In this document: positions 11,984-23,800 of the stretch, piece by piece | How the letters are laid out: each line of letters starts with the position of its first letter | Position numbering within the stretch: position 1 is the stretch's first letter | DNA from: Carnegiea gigantea | Taxonomy: Eukaryota > Streptophyta > Magnoliopsida > Caryophyllales > Cactaceae | Assembly: GCA_029747015.1 (NCBI GenBank) | Contig: JAKOGI010000524.1 | Coordinates: forward strand, 473,440 to 537,439 | DNA length: 64,000 nt | Reading direction: 5' to 3' | The notes under the pieces: model-generated | What the model was told of the DNA's origin: nothing | The model's input: the letters and a program-made list of their open reading frames with translations, nothing else | Database searches by the model: none | Made by a program: the position numbers and the translations under genes

Positions 11984-13496
11984 TGATAGGCGATAAATTG
12001 TCCTATTTTACGTGTCTCTTTCACCTACTTTTAGCTTGTATAATAACTTAATTTTTAGGATTTTTACTTGTTTTATTTATATTTTGTAGGAAATAACGTC
12101 AAATCAAGCAAACGTCGTGAAATGGAGCGAAGAAGCGACAAAGCGAAGAAAAACAGCGAAAACCGGCGAAAAACAGCGAAAACTGGCAAAAAGGGTCGCG
12201 GGGGCCCGAACTAGAAATTTGGCATGGGGGTGGCACGACCGTGCCATAGTAGCATGGGCGCCCCATGCCAGGTGGCACAACCGTGCCATCCCCCATTTTT
12301 CGCGATCAAAGCCGATTTTTGGCCAGTTTTGCAAAGGAGTGGCACGGTGGGGCTGTGCCGCGAGGCACGCCCATGCCACCCTGGCACGGTCGTGCCCCCG
12401 GGTCTCGCGGTTTTCTATTTAAAGTCCGTTCGGGCGTTTTTATAAGGGGGTCGTTCGAGGGTCGCACATAGGCTTGCTTGGGCGTCTCTCTGGCAATTTT
12501 TAGAGTAGTTTAGGTTAGATTTTAGGTAATAAGGAGGATTAGTTTAGGATTGAAGATTGTAATGTTGGATTCAACATTTGAATTTCAAGTTCCTTCATCA
12601 ATTCAAGACTAAGTTTTCTTTCCCCTTTCTCTATTTATTTCATTGTTGTTCTTATTTATGTTTTGTTGGTTTAATTCTTGTATTTGTTTTGTTTAGTTTA
12701 TATGTTTAGTTTTTGTTGTTAATTCATGTTATTTAGTTATTTAGATTTATTTTATTTCATTCTGTTTGTTTTGTTCTTCAAGTTCATGTTCTTGTTTGTT
12801 AGTTTAGGTTTTCATGTGTTTGTGATGTTTAGTTGGTAGATTGTATTGGCTTGGATTGTGATTAGCCTCTTGATAGCAAATTAATCTTGTATTTGGCCTA
12901 ACCATACCCAATCTATGCCTAGAACTTAGAGTTTTCCTTCACGCCCGTCAAGTGTTCGATGAAATGCTTGAGAGAGCTTTCATCCATATTTTTAGGCGAT
13001 TGACTTATGCTGAGAGGTGAGGTCAATTAGCCAGTGTGGGCAAGGGAATAGCCGCGTTCGGGACATGAAAATAGTATCCGAATCGAGTTAGGTCCAGGGT
13101 TGCTAGTTTTGTGGTCTAATTGGGCTAACCCTATGAAAATAGGTGGTTTGACCGATTAGACTAGCTCAATGACCCTTGAGAGAGGGCTTGGGTGGTCTTT
13201 GATGGTATAATCAATCATCTCTAGTTCACGATGTAGTTTGGGTATGTTAGGACTCGTCTTGGTTAGCTGGTTCATTCATTGGTCAAATCGCAACTCCAAG
13301 TCGCTTCTTCTATGTTTGTTAGCGTAGTTTAGTTTTCCTCCTTCACCTTTGATCTCGCCTAGATAGATGCGCTCGAATAAACTCTGGTAGTTGAAAACAC
13401 AATTCCCTGCGGACGACGCCTCAAGTACTCAACGATACACCTTGCACTTGGGGTTTATAAATATTAAAACTATGTTTTTCCCTAACAACAATATCA
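11984..13496 (+). mobile_element. Ty3/gypsy-like LTR segment in unit 2 (most complete copy)
   Basis: It starts TGATAGGCG and may end AACAATATCA, giving short inverted ends (TGATA/TATCA) and a length of 1513 bp. No 5-bp target duplication matches at these ends (ACAAT versus TCATT), so the borders are provisional. By eye it differs from the unit 1 copy far more than the surrounding unit does, and many differences are C/T or G/A at CG sites. The 3' tail of a further copy is at 1-217. Confidence 0.5.
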
Positions 13497-15388
13497 TCAT
13501 TTTGCCTCGCTTTTTAGCATAAACATCGTCATTGGTTGTTATTATTATTATTATTGGTTGTGGTTATTTTTATTGTTATTAGCCATGGGCCTGGTTTTGG
13601 GTACAATTCGAATGGCACCCTTAATATATCTAAACCTTAAATTAATTTTAGAATGACATCCGCAACCTTGGCTCCAATGTAAACTTTGACCACAATCCCT
13701 TCTAGTTAGTTTAAACCCATACTTTCCCACCGTTCTTCGTCCCCTGAAGCTACATCACTTTCGTAGTCACCCCCTTAACTAATTTAGGTTACTAACCCAT
13801 ATTAACTCAAGTTATCAACATTGTTAGCTAAAACAAACATTACTTTATCATCCTCATTTCATAACTAAATTAAACATCACTTAAGATTTTCAAAATATTC
13901 AAGAATATTATATTTCTCTTCATTCCTCTCCTCCACCATCTCACCTTGACAACCAACTCATAGCAAACACCCACACAACATCTCATACGGATATATATTT
14001 CCATTCAATTCTTACAACAATTCATTTAAACACTAACAAATCCACATAATTTAGATTTGAACTTCCTCCAAACATCTAACCCTAAATCGTCATGCCCATA
14101 ATCACAACACATCTCTAACACATAAATTTTATTTTAATATTCCTTAAAATCTATTTAACATCATTAAATCAACACAACCAAATTGAAAGTTCACGTTCCA
14201 AACTCCAACTCTCACTCACCACACTCCCTTCCAACCTCCACATATTCCAACCCAATCAAGACATCCAAGATTCCAAAGAAATTACAAATTAGTGTTCCCA
14301 ATGCTAGATATATACATCATTAACCACAAAAATGTCAACCATAAAACAATCAAAAACCAAATGAAAAGAGATTAGGGCTTCACCTTTCAACCCACTTGAA
14401 CACTTAAAAGAAGTGAGAGCGAAAAGGGCGGCAGTAGCAAGGCGACTCGCAGTGCTGGGGCGGTGGGTTGGCGATGGAACGCCAGCTGGGCGGTAGCGGA
14501 ACAGGGCTGAGACCGGGGGGTGCGCTGTGGCTGGCACAGAACAGAGGAAGGAGGGGTCTTGGGGCTTCGCGTAGTTTGGGGGTAGATTAGGAGATTGGTT
14601 TTAAATTTGTTTGTTCTCCTTTTTTCCCCTTTTTTGGGTAAATTATAAACTTGGAGTGTGTTTGATAGGGGTAGAATCATTTTCTCAGAAAATTATTTTT
14701 CATGAAAAATATTTTTTCAAGAAAAATAATTTTCTATTTACATTTTCAGCTATTTGGTAGAATGAAAAGCTATTTTCTTTCAATTTTATTTTTTGCTATT
14801 TGATAGAATGAACCCTTCGCCCCCACTTCATTTCTTTTTACCATCAACTCCATCTCTTGCTCACTACTCTGATCCAACCCAACTAACGAATTATGTTTCT
14901 CTCTCCTCTTCAAAATGAAACCCAAAACATCAATAAGAAATATACCCGGTAATAAATTTAAAAAAAGATAGAGTCAACATTAATGAATATCAATTTTTCA
15001 CCATTTCTAAGAATTACCCAGTTGACTTTGAGTTATATTAAACTCAGATTAAAGAAAATGGCAAATGGGGAGACGATAGGTGTTTCAAATTGCGAAGTTC
15101 TTCAAATGGACAACAGTAACAAAGTCAAAGAACTCAATAAATAATTGCAGAGGTTGACAATAAAAATCATCGATGAAGATGATGAACATGAAGAAGAGGG
15201 TAAGAATGAGAGTGAAAATAGAGTGATTCTGAGCACAATTAAAAGAAAATAGAATGAGAGACAAAATTGGGCAATGAAAGTCCGACATGAAAATTCATTT
15301 TTCCTATTTTTTTAAGAGAAAATAATTTCCTTCAAATGAAGTAAAATGATTTTCTCTTCATTTTTTTAATTCTAATGCATATATGATC

Positions 15389-15828
15389 TTTGGCCCTTTT
15401 CGGCAAAATTAGTGATTCAAGTAGCGGATAGCGGTTCAGATAGCATATAACTGTTTAGGCAGCGGATAACATTTCTAATTTAGCTGTTAGCGGATAGTTG
15501 TTTGGGTGAGTAGTTGAAATAAATGTGTTCGGTAAATTTAGCTGTTGGGTTATTTGGTCAATGTAAAATGATATAAAAGAATATAGATAATTTTCAAAGA
15601 TAAAATTTTCAAATGATATTTTTCTTTTCAAAAAATATGAAACGTTACTTTTAAATGTCAAACGTTAATACCATTAATTTTTCAGAAACGCTGCTTAAAA
15701 CGTTAAATACTACTTGAAATACTAGTCAATATACTATTTTACCGAACACTAAAAATTAACTGATGAGTGTATTTACTTACTCAAAACGCCAACTGCTACC
15801 AAAAACACTGTTGCCGAATATGCCCAAA
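15389..15828 (+). mobile_element. Full-length MITE (440 bp)
   Basis: The termini TTTGGCCCTTTTCGGCAA and, read on the minus strand, TTTGGGCATATTCGGCAA match at 15 of 18 positions. The interior carries AGCGGATA, CTGTTAGCGGATAG and AACGCTGCTTAAAACG motifs typical of a common plant MITE group, perhaps hAT-related. There is no coding capacity. The left 167 bp are shared with the truncated copies at 2100 and 8725; the right part is present only here. I could not find a convincing target duplication. Confidence 0.8.
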
Positions 15829-17671
15829 GTAAATTTTCTAGATTAAACATTAGTGAGTTAAATTTTACACCATTTGGGTGCAAATTTTGAAATAACAAAT
15901 CTTCATTTTTCAATGATTACTTCTTACACGCTTTTAATTATATTTTAACCTATTATTTTTGCATTGTTGCTTTGTTTATTTATAAATATTATTATTATTA
16001 TATATTTTTTTCCCTAAAATTCTCCATTTAATAATTAGGCTAATTTTTATTTAGTTATCGTTCAAATCTTTATTGATATTCGAATGGATTACTTGTGTGT
16101 GTAATGAAATTCGTTTTAAGGCCACTGTGTCATTTCAACCTGCAATAGTACAAATAGACATACATATATAAAATACTAAATTGAAATGCGGCGTTCAACT
16201 TTATTAATTTGTGATTAAGATAATTCAAGGTAATTAGCATGATTTTAGGTTTGGATCGTTACAAAGATAATCTCCATGCACAAATATTACTCCATCAATC
16301 TTATAATTTTTGTCCCTTTTTTTTAAAATAAAAGTTTCAAAATAAAATACTTTTTATTAATATTGATACTAAAAAGTTTCACTTTTTTAAACCATAGAAA
16401 CACAGTACTAAATGACATTCTCTTAAAAATTTAATATACCTAGGTAAGACAAATGTTATTTATTGGAGGGACTAGCTTATACAATTGAATCATTAAACGG
16501 TTGACATTTCCAAACATATGCAACTTAGCAAAACTTGGGCCTTGTTATTTTCTACAACACGGAGAATTTGGCTTAGGTCCTTATAGTTTTTGGGATGGGG
16601 AGAATTTAGCTTACAGCTTACAGTTCCTTACAGCTTATTATAATTTCTTAGAGTTTTAGCTAAATTCTTCATCTCCTTACATCTCTTTACATATTCTTAC
16701 ATCATATTAAATATTTTTGTATATTTTTTATAGCATTCAACTTATTCTTTATTCTTTTCTCATATTTATAGAAATATGTATATACATATATTTTTTGTAT
16801 ATATTACAAAGATGACAAATCTTACGTCCTTTTTTTTTAAACATAATATTTGTATAAATATAAAAATAGAATTTAACAATGTGAATTAATATTTGAGTTT
16901 CGACACAAAACATATCTATCATTATAGAGAAAATAAGTTAACATGTACTAAAATTATAATTCAAAAATAGAATTTATGTTTGAGTTTCGAAGTGAATCTT
17001 ATATAAAAATAGTCAAACTGTAGGTGACGAAAGCATTTCAGCTATTTCATCCATAAGTTTATCCATGGTTGGTGTCATTGTACAATTGAACATTTGGTTG
17101 AATTTAACTTCAAAATGTTTAAATAGGATTTCATTTTTAGGGTTCTATTCAATTTTGTTAAGAAATTTGTTATTTTTTAATTTTCTTATAGGGAGTTGAA
17201 ACTAATGTTAATTTCTAAAAACCACCTCAAGTGTAAAACATATTTGGTTTTACATATTTATCGGCTTGAATTTATTTTACTTTTATTTAATTCACTTATT
17301 TAAAGGTTCATTTTCACTAGTTATGTTATTTCAATATTATTTTTATCATTCAAATGATAATCGTAGAAAAATAATATTTTTTCTATATTGTCAAAATATA
17401 ATTTATTTAGTACTATTATAAAATTTATTTCATAAAGATCAATGATACATGTAATTTACTTTCATGAAATAACTTTTGTTCACAATTCATATATTAAAGA
17501 CTAATAATTATGCATACATAAATAAAATTATCCTATGCAACTTTTTACATATATTCTTACAACTTCTTACAGCTTCCTACATCTTTTCACAACTTCTTAC
17601 ATCTTCTTATATCTTCTTACAGTTCTTATAGTTCCTTTATAGCTCCTTAAGTTATGGAGACTAAGCAAATA
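15829..17671. other. AT-rich intergenic DNA with a possible unclassified element
   Basis: No gene is seen. Clusters of CTTACA-type motifs occur at 16608-16700 and 17548-17640. The flanks TTTGGCTTAGGTCC (about 16567) and, inverted, TTTGCTTAGTCTCC (about 17669) resemble imperfect terminal inverted repeats, which would define an element of about 1.1 kb. This is a suggestion only; I found no clear target duplication. Confidence 0.3.
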
Positions 17672-18090
17672 GAGGCCATGTTCCACAAAATTAGCTGTTT
17701 AGGTAGCGGATAACTGTTTAGAAAGTGGATATTCTAATTTAGCTGTTAGCAGATAGCTGTTTATATTAGCGATTGAAACTAGATAATGTGCTCGGTAAAT
17801 TTAGCTATTATGCTAATTGATTAATGTAAATTGACATAAACGAATATAGATAATTTTCAAAGATAAAATTTTTAAAAAATATTTTTTGGCTAAAAAGTAT
17901 GAAACGCTACTTTTAAATGTCAAACATTAATACTATTAGCTTTTCAAAAACGCTGCTTAAAACGCTACACGCTACTTGAAATGTTAGTCAAAACACTAGT
18001 TTACCGAACACTAAAACTTAACTAATTAGTGTATTAGCTTGGTCAAAACACTAAACGTTACCCAAAATGCTGTTATTGAATACGGCTAAA
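17672..18090 (+). mobile_element. Second, diverged copy of the same MITE family
   Basis: It aligns along its whole length with the MITE at 15389-15828. Shared parts include CAAAATTAG after the terminus, TAGCTGTTAGC, GATAATTTTCAAAGATAAAA, AACGCTGCTTAAAACG and an ending of GAATACGGCTAAA. It is clearly older or from a different subfamily, judging by its many substitutions and indels. Confidence 0.7.
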
Positions 18091-18429
18091 ATGCGACATA
18101 AGAAAAAAGAAAAAACATACAAATAAATTGAGATGGAGGGAGTTTTACCCCCCTTTTTTCGTGTTGATCTGTATTTTGTTTAGGTGGGTCCAACTCCAAA
18201 TAATAAATTGTAGAAACAAGATTACATACAGGTTAGCCTGGAGATTTATAAATAAACTAATGGTTGACAAATTTGATAAAAGTAATGTAATATCCAAAAT
18301 TCAAATCAACCAACCTACATCCATATTTAACTTAGTACTTAAAATAGGCTCATTAAATTGTAAAACTGAAAGTTGAGCTAATCCGAGACAAATCGTGCCT
18401 AACTCCAAATTGAAGATAATAGGTCCTAG

Positions 18430-18755
18430 TGTTATGGATAAGAGATAGAAAGGTCCTGAACTTATAAGTAGCGGTATTGTACATCCTATCAGATCGACTT
18501 TTTGGAGAGAGAGTAATGGCCTCGTGACAAGTTGTATCAGAGCCAACCCAAATTCGACTCCGATGTCTTGTCAAACGCTCTGATAGAATTGGATAGGTAG
18601 GGGGCCGCATTTGTGACTAGGGCATCACAGGATTGAGTAGAGGAGAATGTTACGGATAAGTGATGGAAATTTGAGAGGGTCCCGGGCTTATAGGCGGTGG
18701 TGCTGCACACCCCATTAAATCGACCTTTTGAGGAGAGAGTAATGACCCAATAACA
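18430..18755 (+). mobile_element. TRIM retrotransposon (326 bp) with two ~100-bp LTRs
   Basis: LTR1 (18430-18529, 100 bp) and LTR2 (18648-18755, 108 bp) are related. Both start TGTTA-GGATAAG, share GATCGACTTTT/AATCGACCTTTT, GGAGAGAGTAATG and end ...ACA. Directly after LTR1 comes GTATCAGAGCC (from 18534), complementary to the 3' end of initiator tRNA-Met, the usual plant primer-binding site. A purine-rich tract (GAGTAGAGGAGAA) precedes LTR2. The 4-bp CTAG flanks both ends (18426-18429 and 18756-18759), fitting a target duplication. The interior is only 118 bp and non-coding, which defines a terminal-repeat retrotransposon in miniature. The LTRs differ at many sites, so the insertion is old. 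Confidence 0.82.
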
Positions 18756-18759
18756 CTAG

Positions 18760-19999
18760 ACTCTAGTATTGAGAGTTGTAGATAAAAAATAGGGTGATCA
18801 TACACTACAACTCTTAAAAATTAAATTATATTTATGAGAGTCCAATGCATTATATTATCACTCACTAAAGTTTAATTTTTGTTTAAATTTAATACTCATC
18901 TTTTCAATCTTTAGATTCATCCATTCCCTAAATTTACATTTTTAAAAACCTAGAATTTTTTTACAAATTTTTCAATAAAATCAGGAATAAATTTTCCTAA
19001 GAGCAACAAAATTTGATAATTTTACTATATAAAATAGAGTAAAATATACTATGGGAAATATAATATAACCACTGCCCTGCTCTCGCAAGGAGGGGGAGTG
19101 GAAGGTCCGTCCACATTGACTTTTGTAGGGACGGCTGGTGGGGGCCCACCCCGTAAAAATCATAACGTGGACGGAGGCTTGTTTGCATATGATATGGAAG
19201 GGGGGGTAGAGAAAGACGGGACCAGCTGTACGGAGTCAAGAGGACCTTCATCACTACAGTATTACCGGCACTAGTACTCTTTCATCGTTTTTATTACCCA
19301 CTTTATTTATCTATTCTGTGCGATGCGATTTCGATGGCGACGAGATGCCTAACCTCCCTCCTACGGTTGTCACAGTACTTTATCTTTAAATTTAATTTAT
19401 TTTATCCTATTTTTGTTCATCAGCTAGTTTTTTTTTAAAAAAAAAAAACAGAACTACAAAGAGGACTTTCTTTGTACTTTTCCTTGGGATCTTCTTTTTA
19501 AAAAAAAAAAAAACTGTCACATATAATATTATCTTTAATTTTTACCATAATCTCATAGGAATATGATACAAATAGGTTTAGTGAACTATCAAATTGGATG
19601 TTTCATTGGATCAAATTAATCATCGATTGAATATAATTAGTACATATTATGAAAACTAATCTAAACATATGATAAGCATATAATCAAACAAAATGACACC
19701 ACATAAATAGTTTGCCTGAATCACTTTACTAGAAAGATTTGTCATGATTGAACCCAACCTGATCCATTATTGTGTCCGTCTAACTTATCGGCCGGATTCA
19801 TTATCCATCTACTATAAATCAACAGTTCAACACCTGCATTAGCAAAAATATACTTCTCCTTTGAAGTATGAAGTTGATGGTTAACAAGCAAAGTACAGAA
19901 GATGATGGTTGATAAGCAAAATATAATTCACGTTAAAAAGTTTGACCAAGGTTAATTTTTTAATCTTTTCAAAGTGAACAAGAACTTCTCCAGTTTTAA

Positions 20000-20061
<62 letters not shown>

Positions 20062-20836
20062 ATCTTTGTTTTGAGGGGGGGGGGTGGTTGGGGAAGGGGT
20101 TTTTGAATCCTTAGACATCCCATGTTCTACTTCTTGTGGAACATCATTGCATTTTGAGTTCTCTGTTCTTTAATCTGGCATAGTTGAATTAATCTCAACC
20201 ACACAAAACAATCAGCCGAAGCCATACGTACACTCCTGCTCAAAAATTGTTTATACATAAACACGACGCATGAACAGTTTTGTTACCATTTATGTGCGAG
20301 TAATCCATAAGGGGAGAGTACCACGCCCATCAACCCATGTTCTTGCACCCTTTTTTTTAAAATAAAGAACAAGTATGATATCAGAGTATTAGATAACCGT
20401 TCTCTTAAGGGATCTACCACATGCTATCATTAGCTAAAATACACTTCAACTCAATAGAATGAGGAGAAGAGCAAGTGATAGAATTATAGAAAGGTAGAAG
20501 AAAACCAGACTTAGGTAATCTGCCGCCAAATTCTTGCACCCAAAAATAAAAGGAAAAGATCTCATGAACAAGCTTGCAACACAACATATATACATTTTTT
20601 GTACATTTTTTCTTCATTTTTTTAGGATAAAATTTCTGCATCTATAATGATCCCCTCCCCAACAAAAGGGAGCAAGAAACGCGAATAGGCACATATGTGG
20701 TGACCCCTTCGAAGGTTTTGCTCCCAAAGCCATCTTCTTGTAACTCATCATAAAAAATAAGAGAGGGAGTAAAGATTGCCATTTTGCTGCCAGAAAGTGC
20801 CGATGTTTTTCTGGAAAGGCAGAGCTACCAGTATGC
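18760..20836. other. Intergenic region downstream of the U-box gene
   Basis: It holds no recognised gene. Short open frames at 18981-19254 (minus) and 20414-20641 (minus) lack known domains. It contains poly-A/T runs (19430-19450, 19498-19513) and the TA microsatellite listed separately. Confidence 0.5.
20007..20059. repeat. (TA)n microsatellite
   Basis: An uninterrupted run of about 26 TA dinucleotides, followed after 18 bp by a G-rich run. Confidence 0.95.
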
Positions 20837-23800
20837 TTAGCGCTGCTGGTGCCACTCCTGGATAGCAGAACGAAGGGCATGGTTGGGAACAAGATTGGAA
20901 TGCTCAAGTTGAAGGTTTGTCATAGGGGAAGTGTTGTGGCCAGTCTCAAGCCACCCTCTCAATGCTTCTGCCTCGTAAGTGTACCCATCTGCTGCTACAT
21001 GTGGATCTTTCATCACTTCCTGTAATTCCCATCATACACGAGTCCACAAGATAAGAGACATTTAGTTAAAAACTCGGCGTGATAGGGCTTTCACCAAAGA
21101 CAGTTTAGCTTTTTCTGGAAACCACAGTTAACTTAAATAAATCAATCCAAACCGACAACCCCAAATAACCTCATAACAGAATTGCAGAACGGGATTTATG
21201 TTAATATCCTAGATTTGAAAGACCTTGACGACTACTTGCTGCTATTCACTGATCAAAGAGGTAGAAGGATTATGTTCTGGCGCATTTTGTCCTGGTCCAT
21301 TAGAATCAAAGTTGCAAAAGATTAGAATGACACCAATCTTGTAAAATGTAGCACAAACACCTAACACACAGCATTCCATAACCAATTAACATCAGTTTCC
21401 ATCCATGACAAGAAATTGAAATGTGAAGGCAAAATAATGAAAAGTATACCTGAAATATGGGACAAATGAAATAGGATGGAGCCTGGCGGTGTTCCTCATC
21501 CCCAATATGATATGATGGTGAACCTGCACATGAAGCCCTCATTGGTTCTAGGACCCTCCAAATTGACTCAAGATCTGGTCGATTGGTTGGATTCTCTTCA
21601 CAACACCTCAATGCCAACTGTGCCAGTTGCTTGGCTTGCACATATGGCCACTCTCCTGCTGAAGGATCCAAAAGGGAATCCAAGGTATACTCATCCAGAG
21701 CATCCTGCAGTTCATCAGCTGGCTCACTTGCTGGTTTTCCAGATAACAACTCCAAAACTACAACGCCAAATGAATAGACATCCGCTGCTGGAGAAACCTC
21801 TCCCATATCAAGTATATAGGGATCTGTATATGCAGTAGTGGGAGAACAATATGATGACCCAATTGACACTGAATTTTCTTCATGTGAAATCACATAAGAG
21901 AACCCAAAATCACTTATCTTGCATGTGAAGTTTGAGTCAAGAAGAATGCAGGAAGGCTTTAGAGCACCGTGTACCACTCTTAGAGGTTTACGGAAATGGA
22001 GGAAAATCAAAGCCGAGCATATCTCAGTGGCAATTCTTATTCGAGTTTGCCATGAGAGTGGAGGAGTGTTGTCCTTGCAATGTAGTCTTTCTTCAAGGTT
22101 ACCATTGGGCAGATGCTCATAAACTAGAGCCCAAGCTTCGGGGCAGACTGCCATAAGAGTGATCAAATTCGGATGTCTATATTTGCTCAAAATTTCAACC
22201 TGAAACATCAACAAGGCACATCAGTATATGCTCACTTAGTCACTTCATAAAACATTTGATGCCTTACCAGCTTTTCGATGCTTGGAAAATTAGAAATTCT
22301 ATGTTGTCCTCTGTGGCTACCAGAACATAGAGAATGAAGGTACAATTGACAGAATTCCTGATGGACATGCTAATTGGTCCTTTAGCAATTGGCATAATCA
22401 GATATGAGGCCAAAACTATAACAAGTAGACTTTTAGCTTCAAACTTCTTGTCAGTTAGAATGATCCAAAACACTGAATATAAATGAAGTTATCTTTCAGA
22501 AAGGCCAAAACATGCAAATGTAATATTATATTGTTATATACCTCCTGATGAAACCCTCGGGGCCCTTGCAGGCCCTCCGGATGCCACATCCTTACAGTCA
22601 CTTGAGAATGAGAGAGAATGCCTTTGTAAAGGCTCCCACTTTCACCTTCCCATAGTTGTAATGATGGGTCAAACTCACTTGTTACTTCTTCGATCTCAGC
22701 AAAGGTCAACGTGGCGAAGAACTTGGACACTTCCATTCCGGATGCAGCCTCAGCAGACTGATTCAACAATTCCTCTGCTGTCTTAAGGACATTATCACGC
22801 TCATTCTTCAAGTCATCTCGTTCTTTCTCACAAATCTGCAGCAGTTCAACATTTGAAAGCATCCCCTCTTCCAAGTCCTTCACCACTTGGTCATAGTTTG
22901 CAATTTTGCTTTCAAGTACCAAATTCTGATCCACAACACTCTCGAGGTCCTCCCTAAGCCTGTCTCTATCACTCTTCACCAATTGCAGTTCCTCCTCAAT
23001 TTGTTGCCATTTCCTTTCCACATACAAGCTTTCTGATGATCTTGCCTGCCAAAGTGGAAGGAATCATGAATTGCAAAGGGCACAAGATCTTGGCAAATCT
23101 TCTACGGCAGCAACATAACAAATATGACATACACCATATATTGTCCTGGTGGAAAGAAAGACACCAATGTTCCGGCATAAGAAATCTCTGACACCAGATA
23201 TCTCACTAAACTATCCTATCCTTACTTTTCGAGTGAAGCAGCAGTCATCCTCTACTCCAAGTCAACAGTCCAAGGGAAATGACCACTCTAGAGTTGCAGG
23301 GACATGAGCACAAGATTATATCTAAATCTAATCCAACTTCTGTTGTTGGTGGAAGACTCATGAGAGGCACTAGAAGATGCCATGGGAAAATTCATTTGTA
23401 TCTGGCACTAAGACTAAGCCCAGAATTTGCTAGTGACAGCGGTATCACAAAGACTCAAATTGATTTCTTTCTTATTAGAGCGACTAATAAGAGGTTATGT
23501 AAGGATTATAAAGTGATACCAAGTGCCTATTTGGGAACTCAACATAGGTTACTAGTGATGGATGTAGAGTTCCAATGTTTAAAGTGGAAGAAGAGTAGTG
23601 TTGGGAACCTAGAGTTAAGTGGTGGAATCTTACTAAGGAGAATGCTAGAAAGTTATTAGAGAAAATTATCGAGGAATGGAACTGGAAGCAGGTGGATGAT
23701 GCAGATACAATGTGGGACACAATGACAGAATGTATTCGGAGGACAACTAAGGAAATCGTAGGTTATATCTAGGAGAGTCGGAAGCAAAATGAAAGGAGCA

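Larger units (their letters stand above)
1..15555. repeat. Tandem array of a ~6.6-kb non-coding unit (2 full + 1 partial copy)
   Basis: The same sequence recurs with a spacing of 6625 bp and then 6665 bp; for example the blocks at 1014, 7639 and 14304 are nearly identical. Full units are 2267-8891 (6625 bp) and 8892-15555 (6664 bp). Bases 1-2266 are the right part of a further copy, so the array continues beyond the left window edge. In the first two copies the MITE-like sequence stops after GGGTTATTT and is followed by CTGTTTAGG. In the last copy (15555) it continues into the rest of the MITE. No ORF in the unit looks like a known gene. Length differences come from a roughly 64-bp deletion near 6875, small indels in the LTR segment and homopolymer changes. 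An assembly duplication cannot be excluded from sequence alone, but the copies carry many private substitutions. Confidence 0.93.

Noticed and set aside
21476..22156. Plus-strand frames inside the U-box gene
   Set aside because: They are antisense shadows of exon 7, which encodes a clear kinase-like domain on the minus strand.
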